Source: Bacillota bacterium (GTDB taxonomy: Bacteria; Bacillota; Clostridia; Clostridiales; Clostridiaceae). Taken from it: DNA of 19,061 nt. Location of the stretch: the NCBI GenBank assembly GCA_023445445.1, contig JAEXLD010000005.1:1-19061 (forward strand). Direction: 5' to 3'. The notes beneath the pieces were generated by a model. The model had not been told where the DNA came from. It did not search any database and worked only from the letters and a program-made list of their open reading frames with translations. This document shows, in pieces, positions 1 through 8,056 of the stretch (the first letter of the stretch is position 1; each line of letters starts with the position of its first letter). Made by a program: the position numbers and the translations under genes.

Positions 1-121
1 CCTTTAATGATTTGATTATTTCTTCATTTGTTGGTTCTGCAGTTATTCTAAATAAAATAACTAAAGTAATTAAAATAATAGGTATAGATACCAAAAGTAT
101 TAGTAATAATTTTTTCTTCAT
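1..121 (-). CDS. N-terminus of membrane-anchored protein, possibly YdcC/GerS (LolA-like); cut by window edge
   Basis: Only the first 40 codons are inside the window. The start is ATG at 121, preceded by AAGGACG at a normal distance. The visible peptide begins MKKKLLLILL, then has one strongly hydrophobic segment (about residues 5-24) and a polar stretch with PTNEEIIKSLK. This fits a signal anchor or uncleaved signal peptide; there is no lipobox cysteine in what is visible. It follows the acpS and NAD(P)H-hydrate genes on the same strand with a 60-base gap. In Bacillus subtilis, acpS is followed by ydcC (LolA-like) and alr, and clostridia carry related GerS-type proteins, so that family is my guess. 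The identity is inference from position and the short EEIIKSL-type segment. Confidence 0.6.
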   Translation of the reverse strand, partial: MKKKLLLILLVSIPIILITLVILFRITAEPTNEEIIKSLK

Positions 122-181
122 TATATCGTCCTTGGATGTTGTTACTTATTATTACTAATATTAAATTTAATTAAGATTTAT

Positions 182-1672
182 TCATATATAATTCATAGCT
201 CTTGATATATTTTCAATTACTTCAGATGCTATTGTTGAATATTTTCCTTCAGAAGCAAACTCTCCAGCTAAACCATGAACATAGGCACTAATCAAAGCAG
301 ATTCCATCATATTATGTCCTTGTGCTAAAAGAGCTGAAATAATTCCAGTTAAGCAATCACCCATTCCTCCAGAAGCCATCTTACTATTACCACTACTATT
401 TATGTAAACAAGTTCCCCATCAGTAATTATGGTGTTATAACCCTTTAATAAAACCACAACTTTATTTTCTTTAGCAAATTTTTTTGCTACATCTACCCTA
501 TTTTCTTCAACATATTCTACGCTTTTATTAATAAGCCTTGCCATTTCTCCTGGATGTGGTGTTAGTATAGCCTTTCCCTTTATTGCCATCATTATTTCAC
601 TATTATCTTTTAATAAGCTAAATGCTCCAGCATCTATGACAAACTTCTTATCTTTAAATCTAATTAAATCAGCAAAAATATCTTTATATTTATCTTCCTT
701 ATCAATACCAGGCCCTATAGTAATAACATTAACCTTTTGAAATAATCCCTTTAAATCTTCCATAGAGTCAATATTAGCTGTCATTGCTTCAACTAGCTTA
801 CTACTTAATTTATCTTGCACATATTCTGTTGTAACTAAAGTAGTTAAGCCAGCTCCTGCAACAACACAAGATTGAGTTGTTATATATGCTGCCCCTGTAT
901 ACCCTTTACTACCTGCTAAAATAGCAACTTTTCCGTAACTTCCTTTATGACCATATTTTTCTCTCTTCCTCAATAGCTTCCCGTATTCATTTCTACTCAA
1001 TATATAAACTTTTTCCGAATTTATTTCCTTTACATATTGTGGCACTCCTATTTTTAATACTTCTACATCTCCTAAATACCTTAAAGCCTTATATTTAATA
1101 AATCCCTTTTTAATTACTTCAAAAGTATAAGTTTTAATTGCAACTATTGAAGCTCCCATTATTTCCCCACTATCACAATTTAACCCCGATGGAACATCTA
1201 TACTAATTATATTTTCCCATTTTTCATTTATATACCTTATCACCTTTGTATAGAAGTCATCTAAAACCCTATTTAACCCAACTCCAAATATGCAGTCTAT
1301 TGCAATTCTGTAATCCTTTGATATTTCTTTTAGAAGATTAATATCCTCTATTCCTCTTATATATATAAAGTTATTAGTAAGCTTCTTTAAAATATTTATA
1401 TTAGTTAGAAAATCCTCTGAGTAATTTTCATTTTTACTTACTATAACAATGCAAACATCTTTTTCTTCTATAACTAACTTTCTTGCAATAGCTAAACCGT
1501 CTCCACCATTATTTCCATTCCCACAAAAAATTATAAATTTCCCATTTAAATTAACTATTTTTCTAAAAACCTCATTAGCAGCATTCTCCATTAATATAAC
1601 ACTTGGTATTCCAATCTCATCTATAGTATATTTATCTAATGCCTTGCATCCCTCTCTAGACATTATTTCCAT
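182..1672 (-). CDS. nnr: Bifunctional NAD(P)H-hydrate epimerase / ADP-dependent NAD(P)H-hydrate dehydratase
   Basis: This cytosolic repair enzyme converts damaged hydrated NAD(P)H back to the usable cofactor. The N-terminal YjeF_N epimerase domain (about residues 1-212) shows GNGNNGGDG at 51-59, IDCIFGVGL at 125-133 and IDVPSGLNCDSGE at 158-170. The C-terminal ribokinase-like dehydratase (about 225-496) shows GSYGKVAILAGSKGYTGAA, TIGPG, VIDAGAF, TPHPGE at 371-376 and ASGGMGDCLTGI with the catalytic Asp at 439. The 496-residue length is normal for the fused form. Its ATG shares one base with the acpS stop (TAATG), with GGAGG seven bases upstream, so translation is probably coupled. A second in-frame Met (residue 4) is less well spaced from the GGAGG. 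Operon: DUF6514-like gene, acpS, this gene, then the partial membrane protein. Confidence 0.95.
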   Translation of the reverse strand: MEIMSREGCKALDKYTIDEIGIPSVILMENAANEVFRKIVNLNGKFIIFCGNGNNGGDGLAIARKLVIEEKDVCIVIVSKNENYSEDFLTNINILKKLTNNFIYIRGIEDINLLKEISKDYRIAIDCIFGVGLNRVLDDFYTKVIRYINEKWENIISIDVPSGLNCDSGEIMGASIVAIKTYTFEVIKKGFIKYKALRYLGDVEVLKIGVPQYVKEINSEKVYILSRNEYGKLLRKREKYGHKGSYGKVAILAGSKGYTGAAYITTQSCVVAGAGLTTLVTTEYVQDKLSSKLVEAMTANIDSMEDLKGLFQKVNVITIGPGIDKEDKYKDIFADLIRFKDKKFVIDAGAFSLLKDNSEIMMAIKGKAILTPHPGEMARLINKSVEYVEENRVDVAKKFAKENKVVVLLKGYNTIITDGELVYINSSGNSKMASGGMGDCLTGIISALLAQGHNMMESALISAYVHGLAGEFASEGKYSTIASEVIENISRAMNYI

Positions 1673-2040
1673 TACAATTCCTCCAATATAGCAAAAGCTA
1701 TTGCAGATGTTTTATTATGTGATATGGATATATTTAATTTATATTTTCTATTGATAATATTTTCTATAACATCATTTAAATATGCTATAGGCTTTCCAAA
1801 GTCATCTCTTAGAATCTCCATATCTATTAATGAAAATCCTTTAATTCCAGTTCCCAAAGCTTTACTTATAGCTTCCTTAGCTGCAAAATTTCCAGCTATA
1901 ACCTCTGATCTCATATTTCTTTTATTAAACATTTCAATTTCTTTTTCAGTAAATATCTTCTTCATAAAATTCTTGTTATTCTCAATAGCCCTTTCAATTC
2001 TGTCTATCTCTATTATATCTGTTCCTATTCCAATAATCAC
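1672..2040 (-). CDS. acpS: Holo-[acyl-carrier-protein] synthase (4'-phosphopantetheinyl transferase)
   Basis: AcpS transfers the 4'-phosphopantetheine arm of coenzyme A to acyl carrier protein, the activation step for fatty acid synthesis. The 122-residue protein has the family motifs: GIGTDIIEI at 4-12 with the Mg-binding Asp8, FAAKEA at 52-57 with Glu56, GKPIAYL, and SISHNKTSAIAFAI near the C-terminus. The start is GTG at 2038-2040, with AGAGGTGAT about seven bases upstream. The leader contains nested inverted repeats that could pair with this ribosome binding site (2042-2080). It overlaps the next gene by one base. It follows the DUF6514-like gene by about 54 bases on the same strand. Confidence 0.95.
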   Translation of the reverse strand: MIIGIGTDIIEIDRIERAIENNKNFMKKIFTEKEIEMFNKRNMRSEVIAGNFAAKEAISKALGTGIKGFSLIDMEILRDDFGKPIAYLNDVIENIINRKYKLNISISHNKTSAIAFAILEEL

Positions 2041-2041
2041 A

Positions 2042-2080
2042 AAATCACCTCTTTAATATAGTTTACTATATATGTGATTT
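2042..2080 (-). promoter_or_regulatory. Nested inverted repeats in acpS leader, overlapping the ribosome binding site
   Basis: An outer pair, AAATCAC (2042-2048, plus strand) and GTGATTT (2074-2080), encloses an inner pair ATATAGT / ACTATAT (2056-2071). In the acpS transcript the arm AAATCAC would lie upstream and pair with GTGATTT of the Shine-Dalgarno segment AGAGGTGATTT. Folding would therefore mask ribosome access. The alternative is a DNA operator palindrome. The repeat is seen; the function is inference. Confidence 0.4.
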
Positions 2081-2093
2081 ATTTTTCTATAAA

Positions 2094-2399
2094 TTATATA
2101 TTGAAATCAGAAACATATCTGTCAACATATTCTCCTAATATGTCAACAAGATGTATAGGTGACACTTGATTCTTATGAACTAAATTTAGAAGTTCCTTAA
2201 CTTTTTCTTCTTTGTTAGAAATTTTATTTATTGAGTCTCTTTCAATTCTAACAACTTCCCCTTCTATTAAATCTTGTCTTTCTATCTCGATACCGAAAGC
2301 TTGTCCAAAATCAAAGTCCTTTTTTGTCATCCTAAAATAATATTGACTTTCTTTATTGTCACTTTTGAAATTACTATATAGGCTATTAACAATATACAT
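2094..2399 (-). CDS. DUF6514-like conserved hypothetical protein
   Basis: A 101-residue soluble protein with no signal peptide or membrane segment. The segments QAFGIEIERQDLIEGEVV, IERDSIN and NQVSPIHLVDILGEYVD resemble my memory of the clostridial DUF6514 family, whose function is not known. The start ATG at 2399 is preceded by AGGAGTGAT at good spacing. Its own promoter is recognisable (2452-2479). It is first in the run leading to acpS and the NAD(P)H-hydrate repair gene, but the 54-base gap to acpS leaves room for separate control. Family assignment is from memory and should be taken as moderate. Confidence 0.75.
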   Translation of the reverse strand: MYIVNSLYSNFKSDNKESQYYFRMTKKDFDFGQAFGIEIERQDLIEGEVVRIERDSINKISNKEEKVKELLNLVHKNQVSPIHLVDILGEYVDRYVSDFNI

Positions 2400-2451
2400 A
2401 CAATTATCACTCCTATTAATATTTATTTGCTGCCTAACATAATATTACATT

Positions 2452-2479
2452 ATCATAGTTTTTACTAAAACAATGTCAA
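2452..2479 (-). promoter_or_regulatory. Sigma-A-type promoter of the DUF6514-like gene
   Basis: Reading the minus strand, a perfect -35 TTGACA (2474-2479) is followed by a 16-base spacer and -10 TATGAT (2452-2457). It lies about 50 bases upstream of the DUF6514-like start. Confidence 0.6.
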
Positions 2480-2770
2480 ACTGTGTTTGTAACTTACACA
2501 AAATATTTCTCTATTTTTCAACAAAATTCACCTTAGAGAAAAAGGTTTTTATGTATTATTTAATCTATATAAAAATCTGTAATTAAACTGCAAAAACATT
2601 GGATATAATTGATGATATTTAGTGTATTTAGCACATAAAATTAAAATATATAAAATATAATAAGTAATTTTGTATTTTTTTATTTATTATTTTTTTTGAT
2701 ATTAAATACATATTTTGCAATATAATTTGAATATTAAATGCAAATTTAAGAAAAATAAAATATTTTCTTA

Positions 2771-2799
2771 TTGATATTGTTAATAAATAGACATATAAT
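2771..2799 (+). promoter_or_regulatory. Sigma-A promoter of the flavodiiron fusion gene
   Basis: -35 TTGATA (2771-2776), 17-base spacer, -10 TATAAT (2794-2799). The start point is expected near 2806, giving a leader of about 45 bases. A degenerate PerR-like palindrome (2793-2807) overlaps the -10. Confidence 0.75.
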
Positions 2800-2851
2800 A
2801 ATTTTATAATAGTAGTTATTAATTAATATTTATTTAAAGGAAGGTGTTAAC

Positions 2852-5497
2852 TTGAAATCGTTAGAGTTAAAGAAAGATATACACTGGGTGGGAGCCTTAG
2901 ACCCAGGCTTAAGAGTTTTTGACATTATTATGTACACACCTTATGGAACAAGCTATAACTCATATGTAGTAAAAGGCAGCGAAAAAGTTGCTGTTTTCGA
3001 AACAGTAAAGGTTGAGTTTTTTGATCAATATATTGAAAGACTTCAAGATTTAGATGTGGATATTAGTAAAATTGATTATATAGTAGTAGATCATACTGAA
3101 CCAGATCATGCTGGATCAGTTGCTAAATTGTTAGAAATTTCACCAAATGCAAAAGTTGTAGGATCAGCTCCTGCCATAAAATTCATGAAGGAAATTGCTA
3201 ACAGAGAATTCGAATATATAGTAGTTGGAGATGGAGATACTATAGGTCTAGGTAATAAAACCTTACATTTTATATCTGCTCCTTTCCTACATTGGCCAGA
3301 TTCAATATATACTTATATTCCTGAAGATGAAGTTTTAATTACTTGTGATTCATTTGGAAGTCACTATTCATCTGAAGCAGTAATAAATAGTAATGTTGAA
3401 AACAGAGAAAATTATATGGAAGCATTAAAGTATTACTTCGATTGTATCTTCGGACCATATAAACCCTTTGTATTAAAAGCAATTAAAAAGATAGAAAATT
3501 TAAAAATAGATATGATTTTACCAGGTCATGGACCTGTATTAGTAGAAAATCCAATGGAAGTTGTAGAATATTATAGAACTTGGAGTACTCCAAGAATCCC
3601 ATCTGCAGATGAAAAGAAGATTGTAACTATACCTTATGTTTCTGCTTATGGATATACTGCTTCTTTAGCAAAGAAAATTGCAGAGGGTATAGAAGCTGCT
3701 GGAAATATAGAAGTTAGATTATTTAATGCTATTGAACATGAGCTAAGTGACATAGTTGCTAGTATTAATGAATCTGATGGTTTCTTATGTGGTTCCCCTA
3801 CCATAGTTGGAGAATTACTAGAACCAATTCGTGATATTCTTTCAAAATTAAACCCAATTATTCATGGTGGAAAATTAGCTGCAGCCTTTGGGTCCTATGG
3901 ATGGAGTGGTGAAGCTGTTCCTAGAATGGAAACTAGACTAAAAGAATTAAATATGAAACTTTATCCAAGCCTTAAGATTAATTTTAAACCATCAGAAGAG
4001 GAACTAAATGAAACCTATGAATTTGGATTAAATTTCGGAAAAATTCTACTTGGAGAAAAAGAACTTCCAATTGAAAATAAAAATTCAGTACAAGAAGCTA
4101 AAGAAGATAATAAATCTACTGAATCAAAAGGTGGATTGAGACTTTGGAAGTGCGTAATTTGTGGTGAAATAATTGAAGCAGAAACAGTTCCTGAATACTG
4201 CCCTGTATGTGGAGCTGGAAGTGATGCCTTTATAGAAGTTCAAAGAGAAGTATCAACTTATAAGATAAATAAAGAAGAAACTTATGTCATTATAGGTAAT
4301 GGTGCCGCTGGATTCTATGCAGCAAATGCTATTAAGCAAAGAAACGAAAGTGCTATTATTAAAATAATTTCAAATGAACCGGTTCATTCTTATGTAAGAA
4401 CTCAATTATCTGACTTAATTACTGAAGAAATTAGTGAATCATTCTATCTTGCTAGAGCTAATTGGTATAAGGAAAATAACATCATAGAAATACTTGGTGT
4501 TAATGTTGATAGTATTGATAGACAAAATAAACTTGTAAGATTAGATAATAAACAAGGAGTTCGCTATGATAAATTAATTTTAGCTAATGGTAGTTATAAC
4601 TTTGTTCCACCTACTAAGGTAAAATTAGATGATTCAGAAGTTGAAATAAATTCTTGGACTTACAATACTATAAAGGGTATCCATACTATTAAGAAAATTG
4701 CAGATGTTAATAATCTTAAAGAGCAATTACCTGAAGTTAAAAATATAGTCATAATCGGTGGTGGTTTATTAGGTTTAGAAGCTGCTTGGGAAGTTCAAAA
4801 ATGTAATATTAATGTTACTGTTGTTGAATTAGCAGATAGAATGTTACCACGTCAGTTAGATAAAGATGGTTCTAAATTATTCGAAAATCTAGTTAATAAA
4901 ACTCCAGTTAAAGTTCTTTTAGGATCTGCTGTTGATTTTATAAACGCTGATGAAACTGGTGTTAAATCAGTTCAATTAAAGAGTGGTGAAGTTCTAGCTG
5001 CCGATGCAGTTATATTCTCTGTAGGAGTTAGATCTAATATATTCTTAGCTCAACCATCAGGTATTTTATGCAATAGAGGTATTATAGTTAATGACCATAT
5101 GGAAACAAATATTACTGATATTTATGCATGTGGTGACATTGCTGAGTATGATGGTGTTTATTACGGAAACTGGCCTGCTGCTATAGAAATGGGTAAAGTA
5201 GCTGGTGCTAATGCAACTGGTGATAAAGTTAAATTTGAAAAATTTGTTTCATCAACTATATTCCAAGCTATGAATACTCAAGTATTCTCTGCTGGAACTG
5301 TTAATTTTGATGACCCTATATTAGAAAAGGTTGGATATGTAGATGAAATAAATAATAAATACTCTAAGTTATTCTTCCAAAACAACAAATTAGTTGGTGG
5401 TATTTTAATTGGAGATGTTTCAACTTCAGTTAAAATTATGGAAGGAATTCAAAATGGAGAAGATAAAGCTACTGTTTTAAGTAAGGGTGCTATCTAG
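2852..5497 (+). CDS. Flavodiiron protein fused to rubredoxin and NADH:rubredoxin oxidoreductase (class F FDP)
   Basis: This is a self-contained NADH:oxygen (possibly NO) reductase that protects an anaerobe by reducing O2 to water in the cytoplasm. Domain order: metallo-beta-lactamase-like diiron domain (about 1-250), flavodoxin domain with FMN site (about 255-400), a linker rich in E/K/S/N, a short rubredoxin-like module (about 430-465), and an FAD/NAD oxidoreductase (about 475-881). All diiron ligands are visible: H81, E83, D85, H86, H147, D166, H226. The rubredoxin cysteines are C434, C437, C450 and C453, with a shortened spacing between pairs. The FAD motif GNGAAG is at 482-487, the NAD motif GGGLLGLE at 636-643, and ACGD at 759-762. 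The start is TTG at 2852 behind AAAGGAAGGTG; no in-frame alternative fits better. Monocistronic, with its own promoter and terminator. Class F enzymes of this plan are known, for example in Clostridioides difficile. Confidence 0.95.
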   Translation: MKSLELKKDIHWVGALDPGLRVFDIIMYTPYGTSYNSYVVKGSEKVAVFETVKVEFFDQYIERLQDLDVDISKIDYIVVDHTEPDHAGSVAKLLEISPNAKVVGSAPAIKFMKEIANREFEYIVVGDGDTIGLGNKTLHFISAPFLHWPDSIYTYIPEDEVLITCDSFGSHYSSEAVINSNVENRENYMEALKYYFDCIFGPYKPFVLKAIKKIENLKIDMILPGHGPVLVENPMEVVEYYRTWSTPRIPSADEKKIVTIPYVSAYGYTASLAKKIAEGIEAAGNIEVRLFNAIEHELSDIVASINESDGFLCGSPTIVGELLEPIRDILSKLNPIIHGGKLAAAFGSYGWSGEAVPRMETRLKELNMKLYPSLKINFKPSEEELNETYEFGLNFGKILLGEKELPIENKNSVQEAKEDNKSTESKGGLRLWKCVICGEIIEAETVPEYCPVCGAGSDAFIEVQREVSTYKINKEETYVIIGNGAAGFYAANAIKQRNESAIIKIISNEPVHSYVRTQLSDLITEEISESFYLARANWYKENNIIEILGVNVDSIDRQNKLVRLDNKQGVRYDKLILANGSYNFVPPTKVKLDDSEVEINSWTYNTIKGIHTIKKIADVNNLKEQLPEVKNIVIIGGGLLGLEAAWEVQKCNINVTVVELADRMLPRQLDKDGSKLFENLVNKTPVKVLLGSAVDFINADETGVKSVQLKSGEVLAADAVIFSVGVRSNIFLAQPSGILCNRGIIVNDHMETNITDIYACGDIAEYDGVYYGNWPAAIEMGKVAGANATGDKVKFEKFVSSTIFQAMNTQVFSAGTVNFDDPILEKVGYVDEINNKYSKLFFQNNKLVGGILIGDVSTSVKIMEGIQNGEDKATVLSKGAI

Positions 5498-5505
5498 ATA
5501 ATTTT

Positions 5506-5535
5506 AGTAAGGAGCTGTTTCAACAGCTCCTTACT
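5506..5535. terminator. Bidirectional intrinsic terminator (flavodiiron gene / ssb)
   Basis: Perfect 14-base stem AGTAAGGAGCTGTT / AACAGCTCCTTACT with a two-base centre, followed by TTTATTT on the plus side and flanked by AAAATTAT on the minus-strand exit. It lies between the convergent flavodiiron and ssb genes. Confidence 0.85.
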
Positions 5536-5549
5536 TTATTTATAACTCT

Positions 5550-5927
5550 TTAGTTACTAGCTAATTCATCAAAATTGTTCTCTGATGGATTAGACTCTTT
5601 GTCATTTCTTCTATTTCCAACAAATTTAAAATCTTCTGCTACAACTTCAGCAATATATTTTTTATTTCCGTCTTTATCTTCATAGCTTCCTGTTCTTAAT
5701 CTACCACTTAAGCTTATATAGCTTCCCTTTTTTAAATACTGGCATACCACTTCTGCTTTTCTACCCCAAAAGGTAACTGGAATTAAATCTGATTTTCTTG
5801 TTCCATCTTGAGCCTTAAAGTTTCTGTCAACAGCAATAATAAACCTTGTAAATACTTTATTGCCCTCTTCTAAGGTTCTAAGTTCAGGGTCCTTTATTAA
5901 TTTTCCTAGTAATACAATTTTATTCAT
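5550..5927 (-). CDS. ssb: Single-stranded DNA-binding protein, short type (secondary SSB)
   Basis: An OB-fold single-stranded DNA-binding protein. The 125 residues start MNKIVLLGKLIKDPELR and contain FTRFIIAVDR, DLIPVTFWGRKAEVVCQYLKKGSYISLSGRL and YEDKDGNKKY, all typical of bacterial SSB (about residues 1-103). The tail is short and polar and ends FDELASN, so it lacks the acidic D-D-x-P-F tip through which main SSBs recruit partner proteins. That, the length and the isolated location (not next to rpsF/rpsR) suggest an accessory SSB comparable to B. subtilis SsbB rather than the housekeeping copy. The start ATG has AGGAGGTG at ideal spacing. A -10 TATAAT lies at 5957-5962 on the minus strand, with a weak -35. 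Confidence 0.9.
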   Translation of the reverse strand: MNKIVLLGKLIKDPELRTLEEGNKVFTRFIIAVDRNFKAQDGTRKSDLIPVTFWGRKAEVVCQYLKKGSYISLSGRLRTGSYEDKDGNKKYIAEVVAEDFKFVGNRRNDKESNPSENNFDELASN

Positions 5928-6020
5928 TTTTACACCTCCTGAATATTTCTTCTTTGATTATATCCACTTAATATTTTTCTATTCAGAATTTATAATTTTT
6001 ATTGTTTACAATGAAAAAGA

Positions 6021-6081
6021 GATAGTTATTATATTATTCTAGAAATCATCACCTTTAATTTCTCATAATATAATAACTATC
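6021..6081. repeat. 17-base perfect inverted repeat forming a long hairpin
   Basis: GATAGTTATTATATTAT (6021-6037) and its exact complement (6065-6081) enclose a second pair, AGAAAT / ATTTCT (6041-6046, 6058-6063), around an 11-base loop. With one bulge the stem extends outwards through AAGAG / CTCTT. On the minus strand the hairpin is followed by CTCTTTTTC, so it may terminate the yihY-like gene upstream of it. The AT-rich stem makes it weak for that role, and an operator is an alternative. Confidence 0.5.
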
Positions 6082-6116
6082 CTCTTATATATGGATTTTA
6101 TTATTTTTTATCTTAT

Positions 6117-6965
6117 TTAATTATAATCTTTTTTCCTTGTTGCACTTAGAACTGAATTAAATTCTGCACCAACAATTAGTATTATAGATGTAATATACAA
6201 CCAGGTCATAAGTACAAATACTGCTCCTATGCTTCCATAAAGCCTTGAATAGTTAGCTATATTATTAATATAATATGAAAATCCTAGTGACACTATTATC
6301 CATCCAAAGGTAGTTATTATTGCCCCTATATAAACTTCTCTCCAGGGAATTTTTTTTGCTGGAGCATATCTGTAAATACTAGCAAATACCATTATCATAG
6401 CTAATACAACTATTATATATCTGCTAATATTCCATAACCTTGTTATAAATTCTTCAAATGGAAATATTGCTAAAAGGTATTTACCAATGAGCTCCCCAAA
6501 TACTAGCATTGCTAATGTTAACACTATAACTAGTACTAATGCTAAGGTAAAAATAATTGCTATAAAAGATCTTTTAATAAAAGACCTAGTATCTTTAATA
6601 TCATATGCCTTATTTAACCCCTTAATAACAGCTCTAAAGCCTGATGAAGCTGACCATACAGTTACAGCAATAGATGCCCCTAATAATCCTACATATTGAG
6701 TATTTATTATCTCAACTACTGTTAAATCTATCAACATAAAAACATTATTAGGTAAAATAGCTCTTAGACCATCTAATATATCGGCAGAGTCTAATCTAAT
6801 AAAACCAATGACAGTCATTAAGAATATTAATAAGGGGAAAAATGATAACATTAAATAATATGCTAATTGAGCACCTAGTGCAAAGATGTCATCACCTTTT
6901 ATTTTAACAATAAAATATACCATTCCTGTTAGAAATGATTTTTTATTTTCATCTTCCCTTCTCAT
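6117..6965 (-). CDS. YihY/BrkB family inner-membrane protein
   Basis: A 282-residue integral membrane protein of the YihY/virulence factor BrkB (UPF0761) family, of uncertain function and often called a putative transporter; it is not a ribonuclease despite old RNase BN labels. About six hydrophobic segments are visible, near residues 33-55, 92-112, 135-158, 181-199, 212-234 and 245-268. Family signatures include LAYYLMLSFFPLLIFL, WSASSGFRAVIKGLNKAY at 104-121 and SRLYGSIGAVFVLMTWLY near the end. The start ATG at 6965 follows GGTGAT. The gene is divergent from the aldose epimerase gene and separated from ssb downstream by a large hairpin, so it is probably transcribed alone. Confidence 0.92.
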   Translation of the reverse strand: MRREDENKKSFLTGMVYFIVKIKGDDIFALGAQLAYYLMLSFFPLLIFLMTVIGFIRLDSADILDGLRAILPNNVFMLIDLTVVEIINTQYVGLLGASIAVTVWSASSGFRAVIKGLNKAYDIKDTRSFIKRSFIAIIFTLALVLVIVLTLAMLVFGELIGKYLLAIFPFEEFITRLWNISRYIIVVLAMIMVFASIYRYAPAKKIPWREVYIGAIITTFGWIIVSLGFSYYINNIANYSRLYGSIGAVFVLMTWLYITSIILIVGAEFNSVLSATRKKDYN

Positions 6966-7116
6966 ATTATCACCACATTAATAATTATTCTTTGTTATAT
7001 CTATATATAATACTACATTATCTTTAAATTTATAAGTATGAAAAGTTAATTCTTTCTATAAAAAATATATTGTAGTATAATTTTTATATATATTTACAAT
7101 TTAAAGGGGTTTTTTT

Positions 7117-7995
7117 ATGAAATTTATATTAGAAAATGGAAATGTTAAAATATCAGCAAATACTTTTGGTGGCGAGCTTAATAGCTTGATTTCAAAAAAA
7201 GATAATACTGAGTACTTATGGAATGGCGATGAAAAGTATTGGAAATATCATTCTCCTATATTATTTCCAATTGTGGGTAAAGTAATAAATAATAAATATA
7301 GAACTGAAGGAAAGGAATACGAACTTCCTCAACACGGCCTTGCTAGAACAAGGGAATTTACAATGGTGGAAAAGGATGAGTCTCATATTGTATTTGAACT
7401 TCTATGGTCTGAAGATACTTTAAAAGTATATCCTTATAAATTTTCCCTAAAACTTACTTATGAACTATTAGAAGATGGGGTTAAAGTTAAATATAGCGTT
7501 AAAAACCTTGATAACAAAGAAATTTATTTTTCTATAGGTGGTCATCCAGCCTTTATGTGTCCTCTATTAAATGATGAAAAATTAGATGATTACTATTTTG
7601 AATTTAATAAAAAAGAAAATATTAGTGTTATGGAGTTAGATGCTAATAATGGTTACTTTACTGGTAAAACTAAGGAATTCTTAAATAATTCTAATATAAT
7701 TAATCTTAATCTAGAATTATTTAAAGATGACGCTTTGGTTTTTAATGATTTAACTTCAAATCTTATAACTCTAAAATCTCATAAAAATAATAAAGAGTTA
7801 ACAATGGACTTTACAGGATTCCCTTATTTAGCTCTATGGACTAAACCTACTGGTGCACCCTTTATATGCATAGAACCTTGGTATGGACATGCAGATTATG
7901 CTGACTTTAGTGCTGAATTAAAAGATAAGCCAGGAATTGAAAAGTTAGCTATTAATGAGGAATTTAATTCTGAATATAAATTATTTATAAAATAG
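7117..7995 (+). CDS. Aldose 1-epimerase family protein (LacX-like)
   Basis: A galactose-mutarotase-like cytosolic enzyme expected to interconvert the alpha and beta anomers of a hexose or a related phosphosugar; the exact sugar cannot be told. The 292-residue protein has the family's substrate and catalytic residues: LPQHGLAR with H73, SIGGHPAF with H143 as the likely acid, and FICIEPWYGHAD with E253 as the likely base. It most resembles the LacX subgroup. The ATG follows AAAGGGG. A -10 TATAAT lies at 7076-7081 with a weak -35 (TTTCTA, 7053-7058) at a 17-base spacing. It is a single-gene unit: the upstream neighbour is divergent and the downstream one convergent. Confidence 0.92.
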   Translation: MKFILENGNVKISANTFGGELNSLISKKDNTEYLWNGDEKYWKYHSPILFPIVGKVINNKYRTEGKEYELPQHGLARTREFTMVEKDESHIVFELLWSEDTLKVYPYKFSLKLTYELLEDGVKVKYSVKNLDNKEIYFSIGGHPAFMCPLLNDEKLDDYYFEFNKKENISVMELDANNGYFTGKTKEFLNNSNIINLNLELFKDDALVFNDLTSNLITLKSHKNNKELTMDFTGFPYLALWTKPTGAPFICIEPWYGHADYADFSAELKDKPGIEKLAINEEFNSEYKLFIK

Positions 7996-8056
7996 TTAGA
8001 AGTAGCTGTGGCAATAAAAGCTGATATCCTACAATAAAAAAGGAATATTTTTTAAT

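Larger units (their letters stand above)
2400..2851. other. Long AT-rich intergenic region between divergent genes
   Basis: This 450-base gap holds the promoter of the DUF6514-like gene (minus) at its left end and that of the flavodiiron gene (plus) at its right end. The middle has no convincing ORF or RNA. It does contain two 17-base direct repeats, ATATTAAATnCAnATTT, at 2699-2715 and 2731-2747, 32 bases apart. The rest is AT-rich sequence without clear structure. Confidence 0.6.

Noticed and set aside
2852..5497. Flavodiiron fusion as a novel gene fusion
   Set aside because: The same domain order is known as class F flavodiiron proteins in clostridia.
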